Below, piece after piece: positions 17,604-25,289 of a stretch of 64,000 nucleotides of DNA. The DNA comes from Trichothermofontia sp037445115. GTDB taxonomy: Bacteria > Cyanobacteriota > Cyanobacteriia > B231. Each line of letters begins with the position of its first letter. The stretch's first letter is position 1. The notes below the pieces were generated by a model, which was not told the origin of the DNA, ran no database searches, and saw only the letters and a program-made list of their open reading frames with translations. The stretch spans positions 1 to 64,000 of the forward strand of contig JBBILC010000005.1 in assembly GCA_037445115.1 (NCBI GenBank), in the 5' to 3' direction. The translations under genes were made by a program, and so were the position numbers.

Positions 17604-17620
17604 CCCAGACGATCGCGCCT

Positions 17621-17752
17621 TTAATCCTCATGTTCCTCATAGGGGTCCCGCAGATCCTTCGACGGGGGGCCAAAGGCGGTGTAAATGGCATAGCCCGTAA
17701 CCGCCAGCAGGAGAATACCGATCGAGATGCCAAGGGTCAGTGCAGGTTCCAT
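17621..17752 (-). CDS. psbN: Photosystem II assembly protein PsbN
   Basis: 43 residues: MEPALTLGISIGILLLAVTG, then the YAIYTAFGPPSKDLRDPYEE segment and HED. One N-terminal membrane span and the invariant FGPPSK...DP-EEHED tail identify PsbN. It sits in the thylakoid membrane and is required for assembly or repair of photosystem II rather than being a subunit of the finished complex. As in other cyanobacteria it is encoded opposite to, and divergent from, psbH, whose start lies 92 bases away. Confidence 0.96.
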   Translation of the reverse strand: MEPALTLGISIGILLLAVTGYAIYTAFGPPSKDLRDPYEEHED

Positions 17753-17844
17753 AGAATTAGGGGGTGAATCGGACGTAAAGGGTGTACCGATCCTATGATA
17801 GATTACAGAAAGTTAATCGCTCTAGAACAAACAACGGATTAATC

Positions 17845-18033
17845 ATGGCACAGCGGACTTGGCTTGGTGACGTTTTAAGACCCCTTAACTCCGAGTACGG
17901 GAAAGTCGCTCCTGGTTGGGGCACCACCCTCCTAATGGGGACGTTTATGGTCCTATTTCTTGTCTTCCTGCTGATTATCCTGCAAATCTACAACGAATCA
18001 ATTGTCCTCGAAAGTTTTGATGTTCGGTGGTAG
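17845..18033 (+). CDS. psbH: Photosystem II subunit PsbH
   Basis: 62 residues (MAQRTWLGDVLRPLNSEYGK..., then one membrane span LLMGTFMVLFLVFLLIILQIYN and the tail SIVLESFDVRW). This is the cyanobacterial form, lacking the phosphorylated N-terminal extension of plants. PsbH is a small core subunit near CP47 and supports QB-site function and assembly. An upstream in-frame start at 17782 exists but would add 21 residues not found in PsbH. A Rho-independent terminator follows at 18085. Confidence 0.97.
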   Translation: MAQRTWLGDVLRPLNSEYGKVAPGWGTTLLMGTFMVLFLVFLLIILQIYNESIVLESFDVRW

Positions 18034-18084
18034 GGATAACCTGAATTAGGATTTATTTGTCCTAACTTCCTTGCAAGCAATATT

Positions 18085-18107
18085 TCCCGGTTTTGCCGGG
18101 ATTTTTT
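18085..18107 (+). terminator. Rho-independent terminator after psbH
   Basis: TCCCGG-TTTTG-CCGGGA forms a 6-bp GC-rich stem, followed by six T residues (18102-18107). It lies 52 bases past the psbH stop codon. Confidence 0.9.
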
Positions 18108-18279
18108 GTTCTCAATCTAGATTCAGTAGGGGGGCAGTATCCAGAAGCTTGGGGCAGACAGAATGTGATGCAACTGGTTTGGATTGCACCGCAATTATAT
18201 TGCGCTGTATTGAGTTTTATTGAGATACGCGTTTTATTTGAGTGACGGGTTCCGATCGTCAGCATAGGAGGAGCGCAGT

Positions 18280-18624
18280 ATGAATATTTTTGGGATTGGC
18301 CTACCAGAAATGATCCTGATTTTTGTGGTGGCCTTACTGATTTTTGGCCCGAAAAAGCTGCCAGAGATTGGTCGATCGCTGGCGAAAACCCTGCGTAGCT
18401 TCCAGGATGCCTCTAGGGAATTTGAGACCGAACTAAAACGCGAAGCGGCTGAACTGGAGAAAGCGACCCGCCAAGAACCGATGGAAGCCAAGCTAGAGAA
18501 ATCACCCCCACAAGCCCTATCTCCGGCGGCTGTCGAAGTAAATCCTGGTGATACGCCTGCAACCGAGGTCACGATCGCTGACACTCCGATTACCAACCCC
18601 TCCCAACCAGCCCAGCCCAGTTAG
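18280..18624 (+). CDS. tatA: Twin-arginine translocase subunit TatA/E family
   Basis: 114 residues. A short N-terminal membrane helix (IFGIGLPEMILIFVVALLIF) is followed by the hallmark FGPKKLPEIGRSLAKTLRSF, an amphipathic helix and an acidic then Pro/Ala-rich tail. TatA oligomers form the pore for folded twin-arginine substrates in thylakoid and plasma membranes. AGGAGGAGCGCAGT before the ATG is a good Shine-Dalgarno sequence. Distinguishing TatA from TatB rests on the motif 'FGPKKLPE' and on the usual single TatA/B-like set of cyanobacteria. Confidence 0.92.
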   Translation: MNIFGIGLPEMILIFVVALLIFGPKKLPEIGRSLAKTLRSFQDASREFETELKREAAELEKATRQEPMEAKLEKSPPQALSPAAVEVNPGDTPATEVTIADTPITNPSQPAQPS

Positions 18625-18660
18625 GCTATCTGCACGCCCTCAGGTGTTGCCACCCGTACT

Positions 18661-19335
18661 ATGACTGCCCACTCATCCGACACTGCCCCTGCCCTGGTGA
18701 TCCCCCAACTGATTGTGGGACTGGGTAATCCGGGGGCAAAGTATGACCAAACCCGCCATAACATTGGCTTTGCCGCGATCGATGTCCTTGCCGATCGTTG
18801 GCAAATTACCCTGAGTGAGAACCGTCGGTTTCAAGGCTATATCGGTGAAGGCCGGGGACCCCAACACCGCAAAATCCGTCTCCTCAAACCCCAAACCTAC
18901 ATGAATGCTTCGGGTCAGTCGATTCGGGCGGCCACGGATTGGTTTAAGTTGCCCCCCCAGTCCGTCCTGGTTGTCTATGACGATATGGACTTGCCCGTGG
19001 GTCGCCTTCGATTGCGCCTTGCCGGGTCAGCCGGTGGGCATAATGGGATAAAGTCCACGATCGCCCATTTGGGTACTCAAGACTTCCCCCGTTTACGCAT
19101 TGGCATTGGCGCACCCAAAGGCCACCCCGTCGATCGCGATGCCGTCTCCCATGTTTTAGGGCGTTTTTCCGTCGCAGAAACAACCACCATGAAACAAGTT
19201 CTGGCGCAAGTTGCGGCGGCGATCGACCTCAGCCTGACCGCAGGGGTTGCCAAGGCTATGAGCCTGTATAATGGCACAACCATTGCTACCCTAGAATTAG
19301 AATCATCTGCCCGCCCGGAATCAGCTTCCGTATAA
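18661..19335 (+). CDS. pth: Peptidyl-tRNA hydrolase
   Basis: 224 residues. Motifs: IVGLGNPGAKYDQTRHNIGF (containing the catalytic His), LLKPQTYMNASGQSI, VVYDDMDLPVGRLRLR and SAGGHNGIKSTIAHLGTQDF. These are the characteristic segments of bacterial Pth, which frees tRNA from prematurely released peptidyl-tRNA. The C-terminal 30 residues exceed the E. coli protein (194 residues). It starts 36 bases after tatA and is likely co-transcribed. Its stop codon lies within the first copy of a 21-bp near-repeat. Confidence 0.97.
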   Translation: MTAHSSDTAPALVIPQLIVGLGNPGAKYDQTRHNIGFAAIDVLADRWQITLSENRRFQGYIGEGRGPQHRKIRLLKPQTYMNASGQSIRAATDWFKLPPQSVLVVYDDMDLPVGRLRLRLAGSAGGHNGIKSTIAHLGTQDFPRLRIGIGAPKGHPVDRDAVSHVLGRFSVAETTTMKQVLAQVAAAIDLSLTAGVAKAMSLYNGTTIATLELESSARPESASV

Positions 19336-19370
19336 ATACTCGGTATTAATTTCGTATAAATACTGGGTAT
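19326..19370 (+). repeat. Near-perfect 21-bp direct repeat over the pth stop codon
   Basis: TTCCGTATAAATACTCGGTAT (19326-19346) and TTTCGTATAAATACTGGGTAT (19350-19370) differ at two positions. The first copy contains the pth stop codon, so the duplication extends into the 3' untranslated region. The rest of the 248-base gap before the next gene shows nothing recognisable. Confidence 0.8.
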
Positions 19371-19583
19371 GCACTCAAGCAATTTTCCAAACTTCACGAT
19401 TGTTCGTGTCTGTACTGTTGAGCCAAAAAGTGGGCATTCTAGAAGATAGAACGCTCAGGGCCAAGCACCTACTATCAAGAAGTCATGCAGGGCTAGCAGT
19501 AATTAGCCACAGCCCATTGATTTTTACGACAACCTACCCATGCTTGGAGGGGGTGCTGCTGGGAGCATCCTACTTACCTAACT

Positions 19584-19928
19584 ATGTTTGATCAATACCT
19601 ACGCCATAGCAGCCAGCTATCTCGTCTCACCCATCCGCTTGATACCCCCATCCCTAACCTACTCCTTGGGGATATGCCGTGCCCCATCATCGACCAACGG
19701 TCAGTCATCAACTGTCACATTCGCCTGCCTGATACCCCGAAAGCCGTCAGCGCCGTTTGCTACAACGGGGATTACTACAGTTATGTCCGCCTATATCCAA
19801 GTGCGGAAGCAGCGAAGCGGGGCGTCGATCGGTTAATGGGCCTAGGCAACACGGTCATCTTGACGCAGGTCCGGAAAGGGCTTGTATTATGGGTGCTGGA
19901 GCCGGATGCCCGCCTGGCTCACAAGTAA
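19584..19928 (+). CDS. Conserved hypothetical protein
   Basis: 114 residues starting MFDQYLRHSSQLSRLTHPLD. The central part (VCYNGDYYSYVRLYPSAEAAKRGVDRLMGLGNTVILTQVRKGLVLWVLEP) has the look of a small alpha/beta domain. It lies just before, and in the same direction as, the small gene at 19947; the two are probably co-transcribed. I know no function. Confidence 0.65.
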   Translation: MFDQYLRHSSQLSRLTHPLDTPIPNLLLGDMPCPIIDQRSVINCHIRLPDTPKAVSAVCYNGDYYSYVRLYPSAEAAKRGVDRLMGLGNTVILTQVRKGLVLWVLEPDARLAHK

Positions 19929-19946
19929 CCCCGCTAATCGCCTCCC

Positions 19947-20207
19947 GTGAGCTTCCGTCATCCCCCGGCCACAACTGCCTATGTGCGTATCACGCAACAC
20001 TCCTGGCAACAGGGCAAAATTGTCGGCGAAGTCAGGGCTAGCAATTTTGAGTGGCAATTTCAATGGCATTTCCGCCGGGGGGCACTGTCGGTTGAACCCT
20101 CCCTAGGCCGTGCCCTCATCCAAGAACCCCTCAGTCGCTTTCTAGAACAACGGGACTATCAGTTGGAACCAGGAGGCGACTCGTTTACCATCCGAGCCAC
20201 GTTCTAA
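19947..20207 (+). CDS. Small conserved cyanobacterial protein (possibly DUF3146)
   Basis: 86 residues from a GTG start at 19947. The pattern TTAYVRITQHSWQQGKIVGEVRA...FEWQFQWHFRRGALSVEPSLGRALI...PLSRFLEQRDYQLEPGGDSFTIRA fits a small all-beta cyanobacteria-specific family that I remember as DUF3146; the name is uncertain. Only 18 bases separate it from the preceding gene. No function known. Confidence 0.7.
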   Translation: MSFRHPPATTAYVRITQHSWQQGKIVGEVRASNFEWQFQWHFRRGALSVEPSLGRALIQEPLSRFLEQRDYQLEPGGDSFTIRATF

Positions 20208-20345
20208 GGGAGTGACGAATAGGTTAGGTGTCTGGGCCGTAGCGATTACTGACGAGTGGGTGGCTCACCTCAGGTGGCAAAATCTAAAATCTACAATCTA
20301 ATCAGCACCACGGCTACCAAGCTCAAAAGTAACCCCGCACTTCAC

Positions 20346-20783
20346 TTATCCTGATCGTGGGTTCAAATAGCGCTCAATGAGCAGAATAGCCACAATATCA
20401 TCGATCGGGCGGGGAATCGATCGCACGCTTTGGGGCAATAGGCGAGCTAATCCCTGGGGGGGATACATCTGCCAGTAACGATCGCGGGCTTCTAGGGTGC
20501 TGTAGCGTTCATCCACGGGCACGATCGGCACGGGTGGGACGAGGGCAGTCGCTAATTGCTGTTGCCAAAGACGAGTGCTGGTCTGATCGCCAATCACAAT
20601 CTGGGTGAAGGGGTATTGCTGCTGTAGGCGCTGGACCGTGGCAATGGCCTCACTGGCCGCAACAACCTGGTGATACGGCACTTGGCGATCGGCGGTCATC
20701 ACCGCAATGCCACACTTGTCCCGCCCTGGGTCAAAACCCAGCAGGCAGGGTGCGGATTCTGGATACGCCTGATGTTCTGACAT
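20346..20783 (-). CDS. YqgF/RuvX-like RNase H-fold protein
   Basis: 145 residues. CLLGFDPGRDKCGIAVM provides the first catalytic Asp strand, FTQIVIGDQTS the second, VDERYSTLEARDRYW is the DER(Y/F)ST motif of YqgF, and RPIDDIVAILLIERYL carries the last Asp pair. YqgF-type nucleases mature the 5' end of 16S rRNA. This copy belongs to a divergent cyanobacterial branch, since the classical form begins with a shorter LGLDVGxxRIG. It may therefore be a paralogue with another substrate. Cytoplasmic. Confidence 0.82.
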   Translation of the reverse strand: MSEHQAYPESAPCLLGFDPGRDKCGIAVMTADRQVPYHQVVAASEAIATVQRLQQQYPFTQIVIGDQTSTRLWQQQLATALVPPVPIVPVDERYSTLEARDRYWQMYPPQGLARLLPQSVRSIPRPIDDIVAILLIERYLNPRSG

Positions 20784-20992
20784 GGGCTGTAATACTCAGA
20801 TGGCCTGTGATTGGAATCGGTGGGAGTTCCTAGCCACGCCTAGCGCAGATGGTTGATCCCACCGCCAACAATAGCTCTCCTGCCTAGGCATTTCTACTCC
20901 TCAATATGGCTGGTCTGGCTCCGCAACAGCTTGCTTTACTTTTAGAGCAAAAACGTAATAATTTGAAGTAAAGAAGTGTAACGACACCGTTC

Positions 20993-21253
20993 ATGGCTAA
21001 ACATACCCAAGCACATCTGCCCCGCACGATCGATAAACGACTCCCGCCTCCCTTAAAGGAACGCACCCGGCAACAAATGGAGTACTACATGGGGGCCAAG
21101 CTGATCGAGATCGGGGTTGAACCCAAATCAGCTATTTATCGCTGGTCTATTGAGGACAAGGGAAGCCAGGAAACCTGGACCTATAGTGCCTACTGGGGGG
21201 ATTCCAAGGAAAAAATCCTGGAAGCCGAACAGCAACAAGTGTCGGTGGATTAA
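20993..21253 (+). CDS. Small conserved cyanobacterial protein
   Basis: 86 residues starting MAKHTQAHLPRTIDKRLPPP. The basic N-terminal half is followed by EYYMGAKLIEIGVEPKSAIYRWSIEDKG and an acidic tail. No membrane segment. No function is known to me. The ATG at 20993 follows 209 bases without other genes. Confidence 0.65.
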   Translation: MAKHTQAHLPRTIDKRLPPPLKERTRQQMEYYMGAKLIEIGVEPKSAIYRWSIEDKGSQETWTYSAYWGDSKEKILEAEQQQVSVD

Positions 21254-21390
21254 GGCCCCAATCGCATGGGTATGCATAACGAGAATTCGTGCTGTTGTTG
21301 GGGTGTGGGGCATCCCTAGTATTCCTAAGCAATTGCCTATGGCCGAAAAACCCACCTACCCTAGACCTGTTCCTGTGTCTTACCGATCGC

Positions 21391-21404
21391 GGGGGGTACC
21401 CCCC
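21391..21404. repeat. Perfect GC palindrome
   Basis: GGGGGGTACCCCCC, a 14-base perfect palindrome, lies between the small gene ending at 21253 and the rlpA-like gene. It has no T-tract, so termination is only a possibility. Confidence 0.5.
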
Positions 21405-21453
21405 CCAGTGCGCCAACCCCGACGGGACATACCCAACCCAAGAGGACAATATG

Positions 21454-21467
21454 GTAATATATGTTAC
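21454..21467. promoter_or_regulatory. Candidate NtcA-binding site
   Basis: GTAATATATGTTAC matches the NtcA consensus GTA-N8-TAC exactly and is almost palindromic. It lies 57 bases upstream of the rlpA-like start codon. No clear -10 element is visible at the expected distance, so regulation by NtcA is only suggested. Confidence 0.4.
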
Positions 21468-21524
21468 GTTTTGCGACATTCTTTGAAGCTTGACAGTCCT
21501 CTCAGTTGGAAGGTTGCATCTGCC

Positions 21525-22421
21525 ATGTTGTTTTTTGGACTGGTCTGGGTGACTTCCTGGACCAACTGTTGGCTCCTGCCCGGCCCGATGCCCTGGGGAA
21601 CGATCGCCGATTCCCAGGCTCAGGACTGCCGGGGGTCCCTGACCCAATGGTTAACTACCCAGGTACCACCCCTGCCACGGGGGTTTGGCGGTTCCCCAGA
21701 GTTAACGTTACCAGCGGCGCAGAAGGTAGGGGTACGCCGAGTGGGGCACCGTTGGGCATCTGATCGCCATAGCTTTCAAGTTTGGGTTGGCCCAACTCTG
21801 ATTGCCACCTTACCCAACCGCACACGGGCAGAGAGTTTAGCAATGGGGGTGCAGCAGCTTTTGCGAGATGCGCACCTGAGTCCGGCGGCGATCGTGCCAA
21901 CCTTGGTGTCGGGTCAACCGGCGATCGAGCATCGTCAGCGGGTTTACCTGATTCTGGATACGAAATTTGCGGCTGAACTAAACCGGAGTGCCGAGCTAAG
22001 CGTCATTCGCTGGGTGAATCAATTGCGGGTGGCCTTGGCTGTGCCGCCCCTGTCCCTAGCCGTCGCCCAGGCCCACATGTATGGGCTAAGTGAAACCGAA
22101 GCAACCCTATCGGGGTTAGCGTCCTGGTATGGTCCCTACTTTCATGGACGGTTAACGGCTACCGGAGAAGCGTTTGACCAAACCGAACTGACGGCAGCCC
22201 ATCCCTCCCTTCCCTTTAATACCTACCTGAAAGTCACCAACCTGGACAATGGCAAAGCCGTGATTGTGCGCATTAACGATCGCGGTCCCTATATTGACGA
22301 TCGTAACCTGGATCTTTCGCGCGAAGCGGCCCGCCAACTGGAGAGCGAAGCCACGGGCGTCGTCCCCTATCATGCCGTCATTATGGAGCCAGTGAAAGAT
22401 ACGTTTATCGCCCAGCGGTAA
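21525..22421 (+). CDS. RlpA-like double-psi beta-barrel protein (septal ring lytic transglycosylase family)
   Basis: 298 residues from the ATG at 21525, with a signal peptide (MLFFGLVWVTSWTNCWLLPG). The middle part is cyanobacteria-specific. The C-terminal domain (residues about 200-295) is RlpA-type: LSGLASWYGPYFHGRLTATG, then FNTYLKVTNLDNGKAVIVRINDRGPY and LDLSREAARQLE. RlpA proteins cleave denuded peptidoglycan or help daughter-cell separation in the periplasm. A longer open frame extends upstream but lacks a signal sequence and crosses another gene, so the ATG was preferred. GGAAGG lies 11 bases upstream. Confidence 0.85.
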   Translation: MLFFGLVWVTSWTNCWLLPGPMPWGTIADSQAQDCRGSLTQWLTTQVPPLPRGFGGSPELTLPAAQKVGVRRVGHRWASDRHSFQVWVGPTLIATLPNRTRAESLAMGVQQLLRDAHLSPAAIVPTLVSGQPAIEHRQRVYLILDTKFAAELNRSAELSVIRWVNQLRVALAVPPLSLAVAQAHMYGLSETEATLSGLASWYGPYFHGRLTATGEAFDQTELTAAHPSLPFNTYLKVTNLDNGKAVIVRINDRGPYIDDRNLDLSREAARQLESEATGVVPYHAVIMEPVKDTFIAQR

Positions 22422-22436
22422 ACTTAGCGTGAATAA

Positions 22437-22482
22437 GTCCCCCCCCGCAATGAGATAGAGGAGCCATTGCATCGGGGGGGAC
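22437..22482 (+). terminator. Long GC-rich hairpin after the rlpA-like gene
   Basis: GTCCCCCCCCGCAATG pairs with CATTGCATCGGGGGGGAC around a 12-base loop, with a 2-3 base bulge. There is no T-tract, so it may be a terminator, an mRNA-stabilising structure, or both. The remainder of the 22422-22742 gap holds one weak minus-strand frame (22489-22674, 61 codons) which I do not call. Confidence 0.6.
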
Positions 22483-22742
22483 CAGTCCCTAAGGTGTTGA
22501 ATTCAATTGCGGCTGGCTCTTCCACGTGAGCCGGATTGTCCTCCCCAATGCCGCATACTGCCCTGGGGTTAGATTTGCGAGGACCACGATCTTGCTTACC
22601 GTGTCAACACACGCCACCGGGATACGCCACCGGTAGCGACTAAGGCTGCATGGGGTCGGATGCGCAGGCTCCAAGGTGTCTGTTAAGACTTGACGACTAA
22701 CCTAAAATGGAGATGAATTGATCAGTTGCTCAGTTTGACTGA

Positions 22743-25031
22743 ATGAATGGAGTGAATGGATCGCCAGCCGCACCGACTCCCTGGGCCTCGCTAGCTGAGC
22801 CACCCCTTCAGTTGCCAGGCACCATTCAACCACATGGGGTGCTGTTGGTGCTTGATCGGGCTGCTGACACCATTCTCCAGGTGAGCCAGAATGCCCACAT
22901 TCACATGGGAATGTCCGCGTCACAGTTAGCGGGAGCACCGCTCACCACCCTGCTATCCCCGACGCAGATCGAGGCCATCCGTCAGGCAGTCCCCCCGCCC
23001 TTGGCCCGTCCGATCCCCCTGCCCGTTACGGTCACGACTGGGGCAGGCCCCCTCGCCTGCGATGGCTTTCTGCATCAAACCGCAACCGCCCTAGTCCTGG
23101 AACTGGAACCGACGATCGCGACCGCCCCAGTGAATTTCCTGTCGATACATGGATTGGTGCGGCAAACCCTCGATCGCATGCAGCAGGCCGAGAGTAGTTG
23201 CGTGCTCTTACAGCTTGTTGTGGATGCCGTGCGGCAACTTACGGGGTACGATCGCGTCCTAATCTGCCAGTTCGATCTCCAAGGCGCAGGGGAGATCATC
23301 GCCGAAGCCAAGCAGCCTGACCTAGCCTCCTTCCTGGGACAGCGTTTCCCCGCAACAGATGTGCCGACCGCTGTGAAGGAAAGCTACGCCAGCGGCAAAC
23401 TACGGGCTATCCCCCATATCCAGGCTGAGCCGGTCTCCCTATTTCCTTCCCAGCATCCCCCTACGGGTGACCCTCTAGACCTCAGCCGTGCTGTCCTGCG
23501 GAGTTCTGCGCCCTGTGCGGTGACCTACTACACCAACATGGGCGTGGCAGCCGCACTAGTGCTCTCACTTTGCCAAGCCCAACGCCTGTGGGGACTCGTC
23601 TCCTGTCACCATACAACTCCCAAACCGCTCTCCTACGAAACGAGGGCCGCCTGTGAACTGATTGCCCAAATGGCGGCTTCGGAGTTGGCGAACAAGCTAC
23701 GTCAGGAGGACCTCAAACAACGGACAAAACTTAGCGCCCTGCGCTCCGAACTGATTACGTCTATTACCCAGGCCAGTAATCTCATTGATGCCTTAATCCA
23801 GCCAGAGGAGCGGCTCCTTACCCTGGTTGCTGCCTCTGGAGCGGCGATTTGTCTAGGCCATGAATTAACCCTGATCGGCACTACCCCATCAGCGGATCAG
23901 ATCCGAGCTTTAATTCAATGGGCGGATCAGCATATTACTGAACCCTTATTCCATACTGCCTGTTTATCCCATGCCTATGCCGAGGCAGAAGCCTACAAAG
24001 CCACGGCCAGCGGTTTGCTGCTCCTGCGCATCTCGCGGATACAACACTATCTGATCCTCTGGTTTCGGCCCGAAGTCATCCAATCGATCAATTGGGCCGG
24101 GAATCCGGAGACGGGTATCCAGATTGATGAGGACGGACAGATGCAACTGGGGCCGCGTACCTCCTTTGCCCTCTGGCGCGAAACGGTGTATGCGACGGCC
24201 CTACCCTGGCAACCCTTTGAGATTAGCGGCGCGATCGATCTTCGCAACGCGATCGTCGGAATTGTCCTGAACAAGGCGGATGAACTGGGTCGATTAAACC
24301 AGGAACTCCAGCACAGCAACCGGGAATTGACCGCCTTTGCCTATGCCGCCGCCCATGATCTCAAGGAGCCTTTGCGGGGCATTTATAACTATGCCAATAT
24401 CCTGCTTGAAGATTACAGCGCCGTCTTAGATGAAGAAGGGGGAGAGTACCTGCTGGAAATTCAGGCATTTACGCAGCGGATGGAAACCCTTATCAATGCC
24501 TTGCTGCGAGTTGCCCAGTTACGCCAGACGCAGGTAAAGCGACAACGGATTGATTTGAACCCTTTGCTAGCGGAGGCTGTCGCCATTGTGCGAGCAAGTC
24601 GGCCTGAGGCCCCGTTTGAGTTACGTTTGCCCCGTCCCTTGCCCTCCATACACTGTGACCCGACCCTGATCAATGAAGTGTTTCGCAACCTCATTAGCAA
24701 TGCGATCAAGTACCATGACGGTCCGGAGAAATGGGTTGAGGTCGGGTACCACGATCGGGAGGTCAGTCAGCGCGATCGTGCCCATCAAGCACCTGAATCC
24801 GAACGAATTTTTTATATTCGGGATAACGGGATTGGGATTCAGGCCGAGCACTTCGATGACGTGTTTAAGCTCTTCAAACGCCTCCACCCCCAAGAACGCT
24901 ATGGAGATGGCGCAGGGGTGGGTTTGGCGATCGTCAATCAAATCATCGAGCGCCACGGTGGACGCATCTGGGTTGAATCAACCCCTAAGCAGGGCAGCAC
25001 CTTTTATTTCACCCTCACCCAACCCTACTGA
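22743..25031 (+). CDS. Cph1-type phytochrome histidine kinase
   Basis: 762 residues with PAS (about 18-125, including IQPHGVLLVLD), GAF (about 148-310), PHY (about 330-510) and HisKA-HATPase. Cys258 aligns with the bilin-binding Cys259 of Cph1; Asp206 (PATDVP) and His289 (CHH) align with Asp207 and His290. The PHY tongue PRTSF is at 471-475, the phosphoacceptor His538 lies in AAAHDLKEPLRG, and the N, G1, F and G2 boxes follow (NLISNAIKYH, DNGIGI, FKLFKRLH, GAGVGLAIVNQ). The residue after the Cys, normally His260, is Ala259. The protein is a red/far-red sensor expected to bind phycocyanobilin. No response regulator is adjacent. Cph1 alignment is from memory. Confidence 0.95.
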   Translation: MNGVNGSPAAPTPWASLAEPPLQLPGTIQPHGVLLVLDRAADTILQVSQNAHIHMGMSASQLAGAPLTTLLSPTQIEAIRQAVPPPLARPIPLPVTVTTGAGPLACDGFLHQTATALVLELEPTIATAPVNFLSIHGLVRQTLDRMQQAESSCVLLQLVVDAVRQLTGYDRVLICQFDLQGAGEIIAEAKQPDLASFLGQRFPATDVPTAVKESYASGKLRAIPHIQAEPVSLFPSQHPPTGDPLDLSRAVLRSSAPCAVTYYTNMGVAAALVLSLCQAQRLWGLVSCHHTTPKPLSYETRAACELIAQMAASELANKLRQEDLKQRTKLSALRSELITSITQASNLIDALIQPEERLLTLVAASGAAICLGHELTLIGTTPSADQIRALIQWADQHITEPLFHTACLSHAYAEAEAYKATASGLLLLRISRIQHYLILWFRPEVIQSINWAGNPETGIQIDEDGQMQLGPRTSFALWRETVYATALPWQPFEISGAIDLRNAIVGIVLNKADELGRLNQELQHSNRELTAFAYAAAHDLKEPLRGIYNYANILLEDYSAVLDEEGGEYLLEIQAFTQRMETLINALLRVAQLRQTQVKRQRIDLNPLLAEAVAIVRASRPEAPFELRLPRPLPSIHCDPTLINEVFRNLISNAIKYHDGPEKWVEVGYHDREVSQRDRAHQAPESERIFYIRDNGIGIQAEHFDDVFKLFKRLHPQERYGDGAGVGLAIVNQIIERHGGRIWVESTPKQGSTFYFTLTQPY

Positions 25032-25289
25032 CCTGCACTGACAGGACTGACATCGACAAGGCTGAGCCACCCTGACAAAAACCGCCCTGTCGGGCACGCC
25101 GTGTCCAGTCAAGTTGTCCATTCAGGTTTGCCAGTTCAAGCCACCAGTTAAAACTACCCGCGCAAGCTGTCAGTTAAAGTTTAGTTGCACCATCTTGACA
25201 CCGCACCATCCTTGTTCTTGACAATTTGGGCCATTGTGAGGTGTAATCTAGACGAAATTCGTCGCAGAAATGCAATTTTGCCACATACG

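Noticed and set aside
22489..22674. 61-codon minus-strand frame between the rlpA-like and phytochrome genes
   Set aside because: Somewhat protein-like, but no start signal and no recognised family; left as non-coding.
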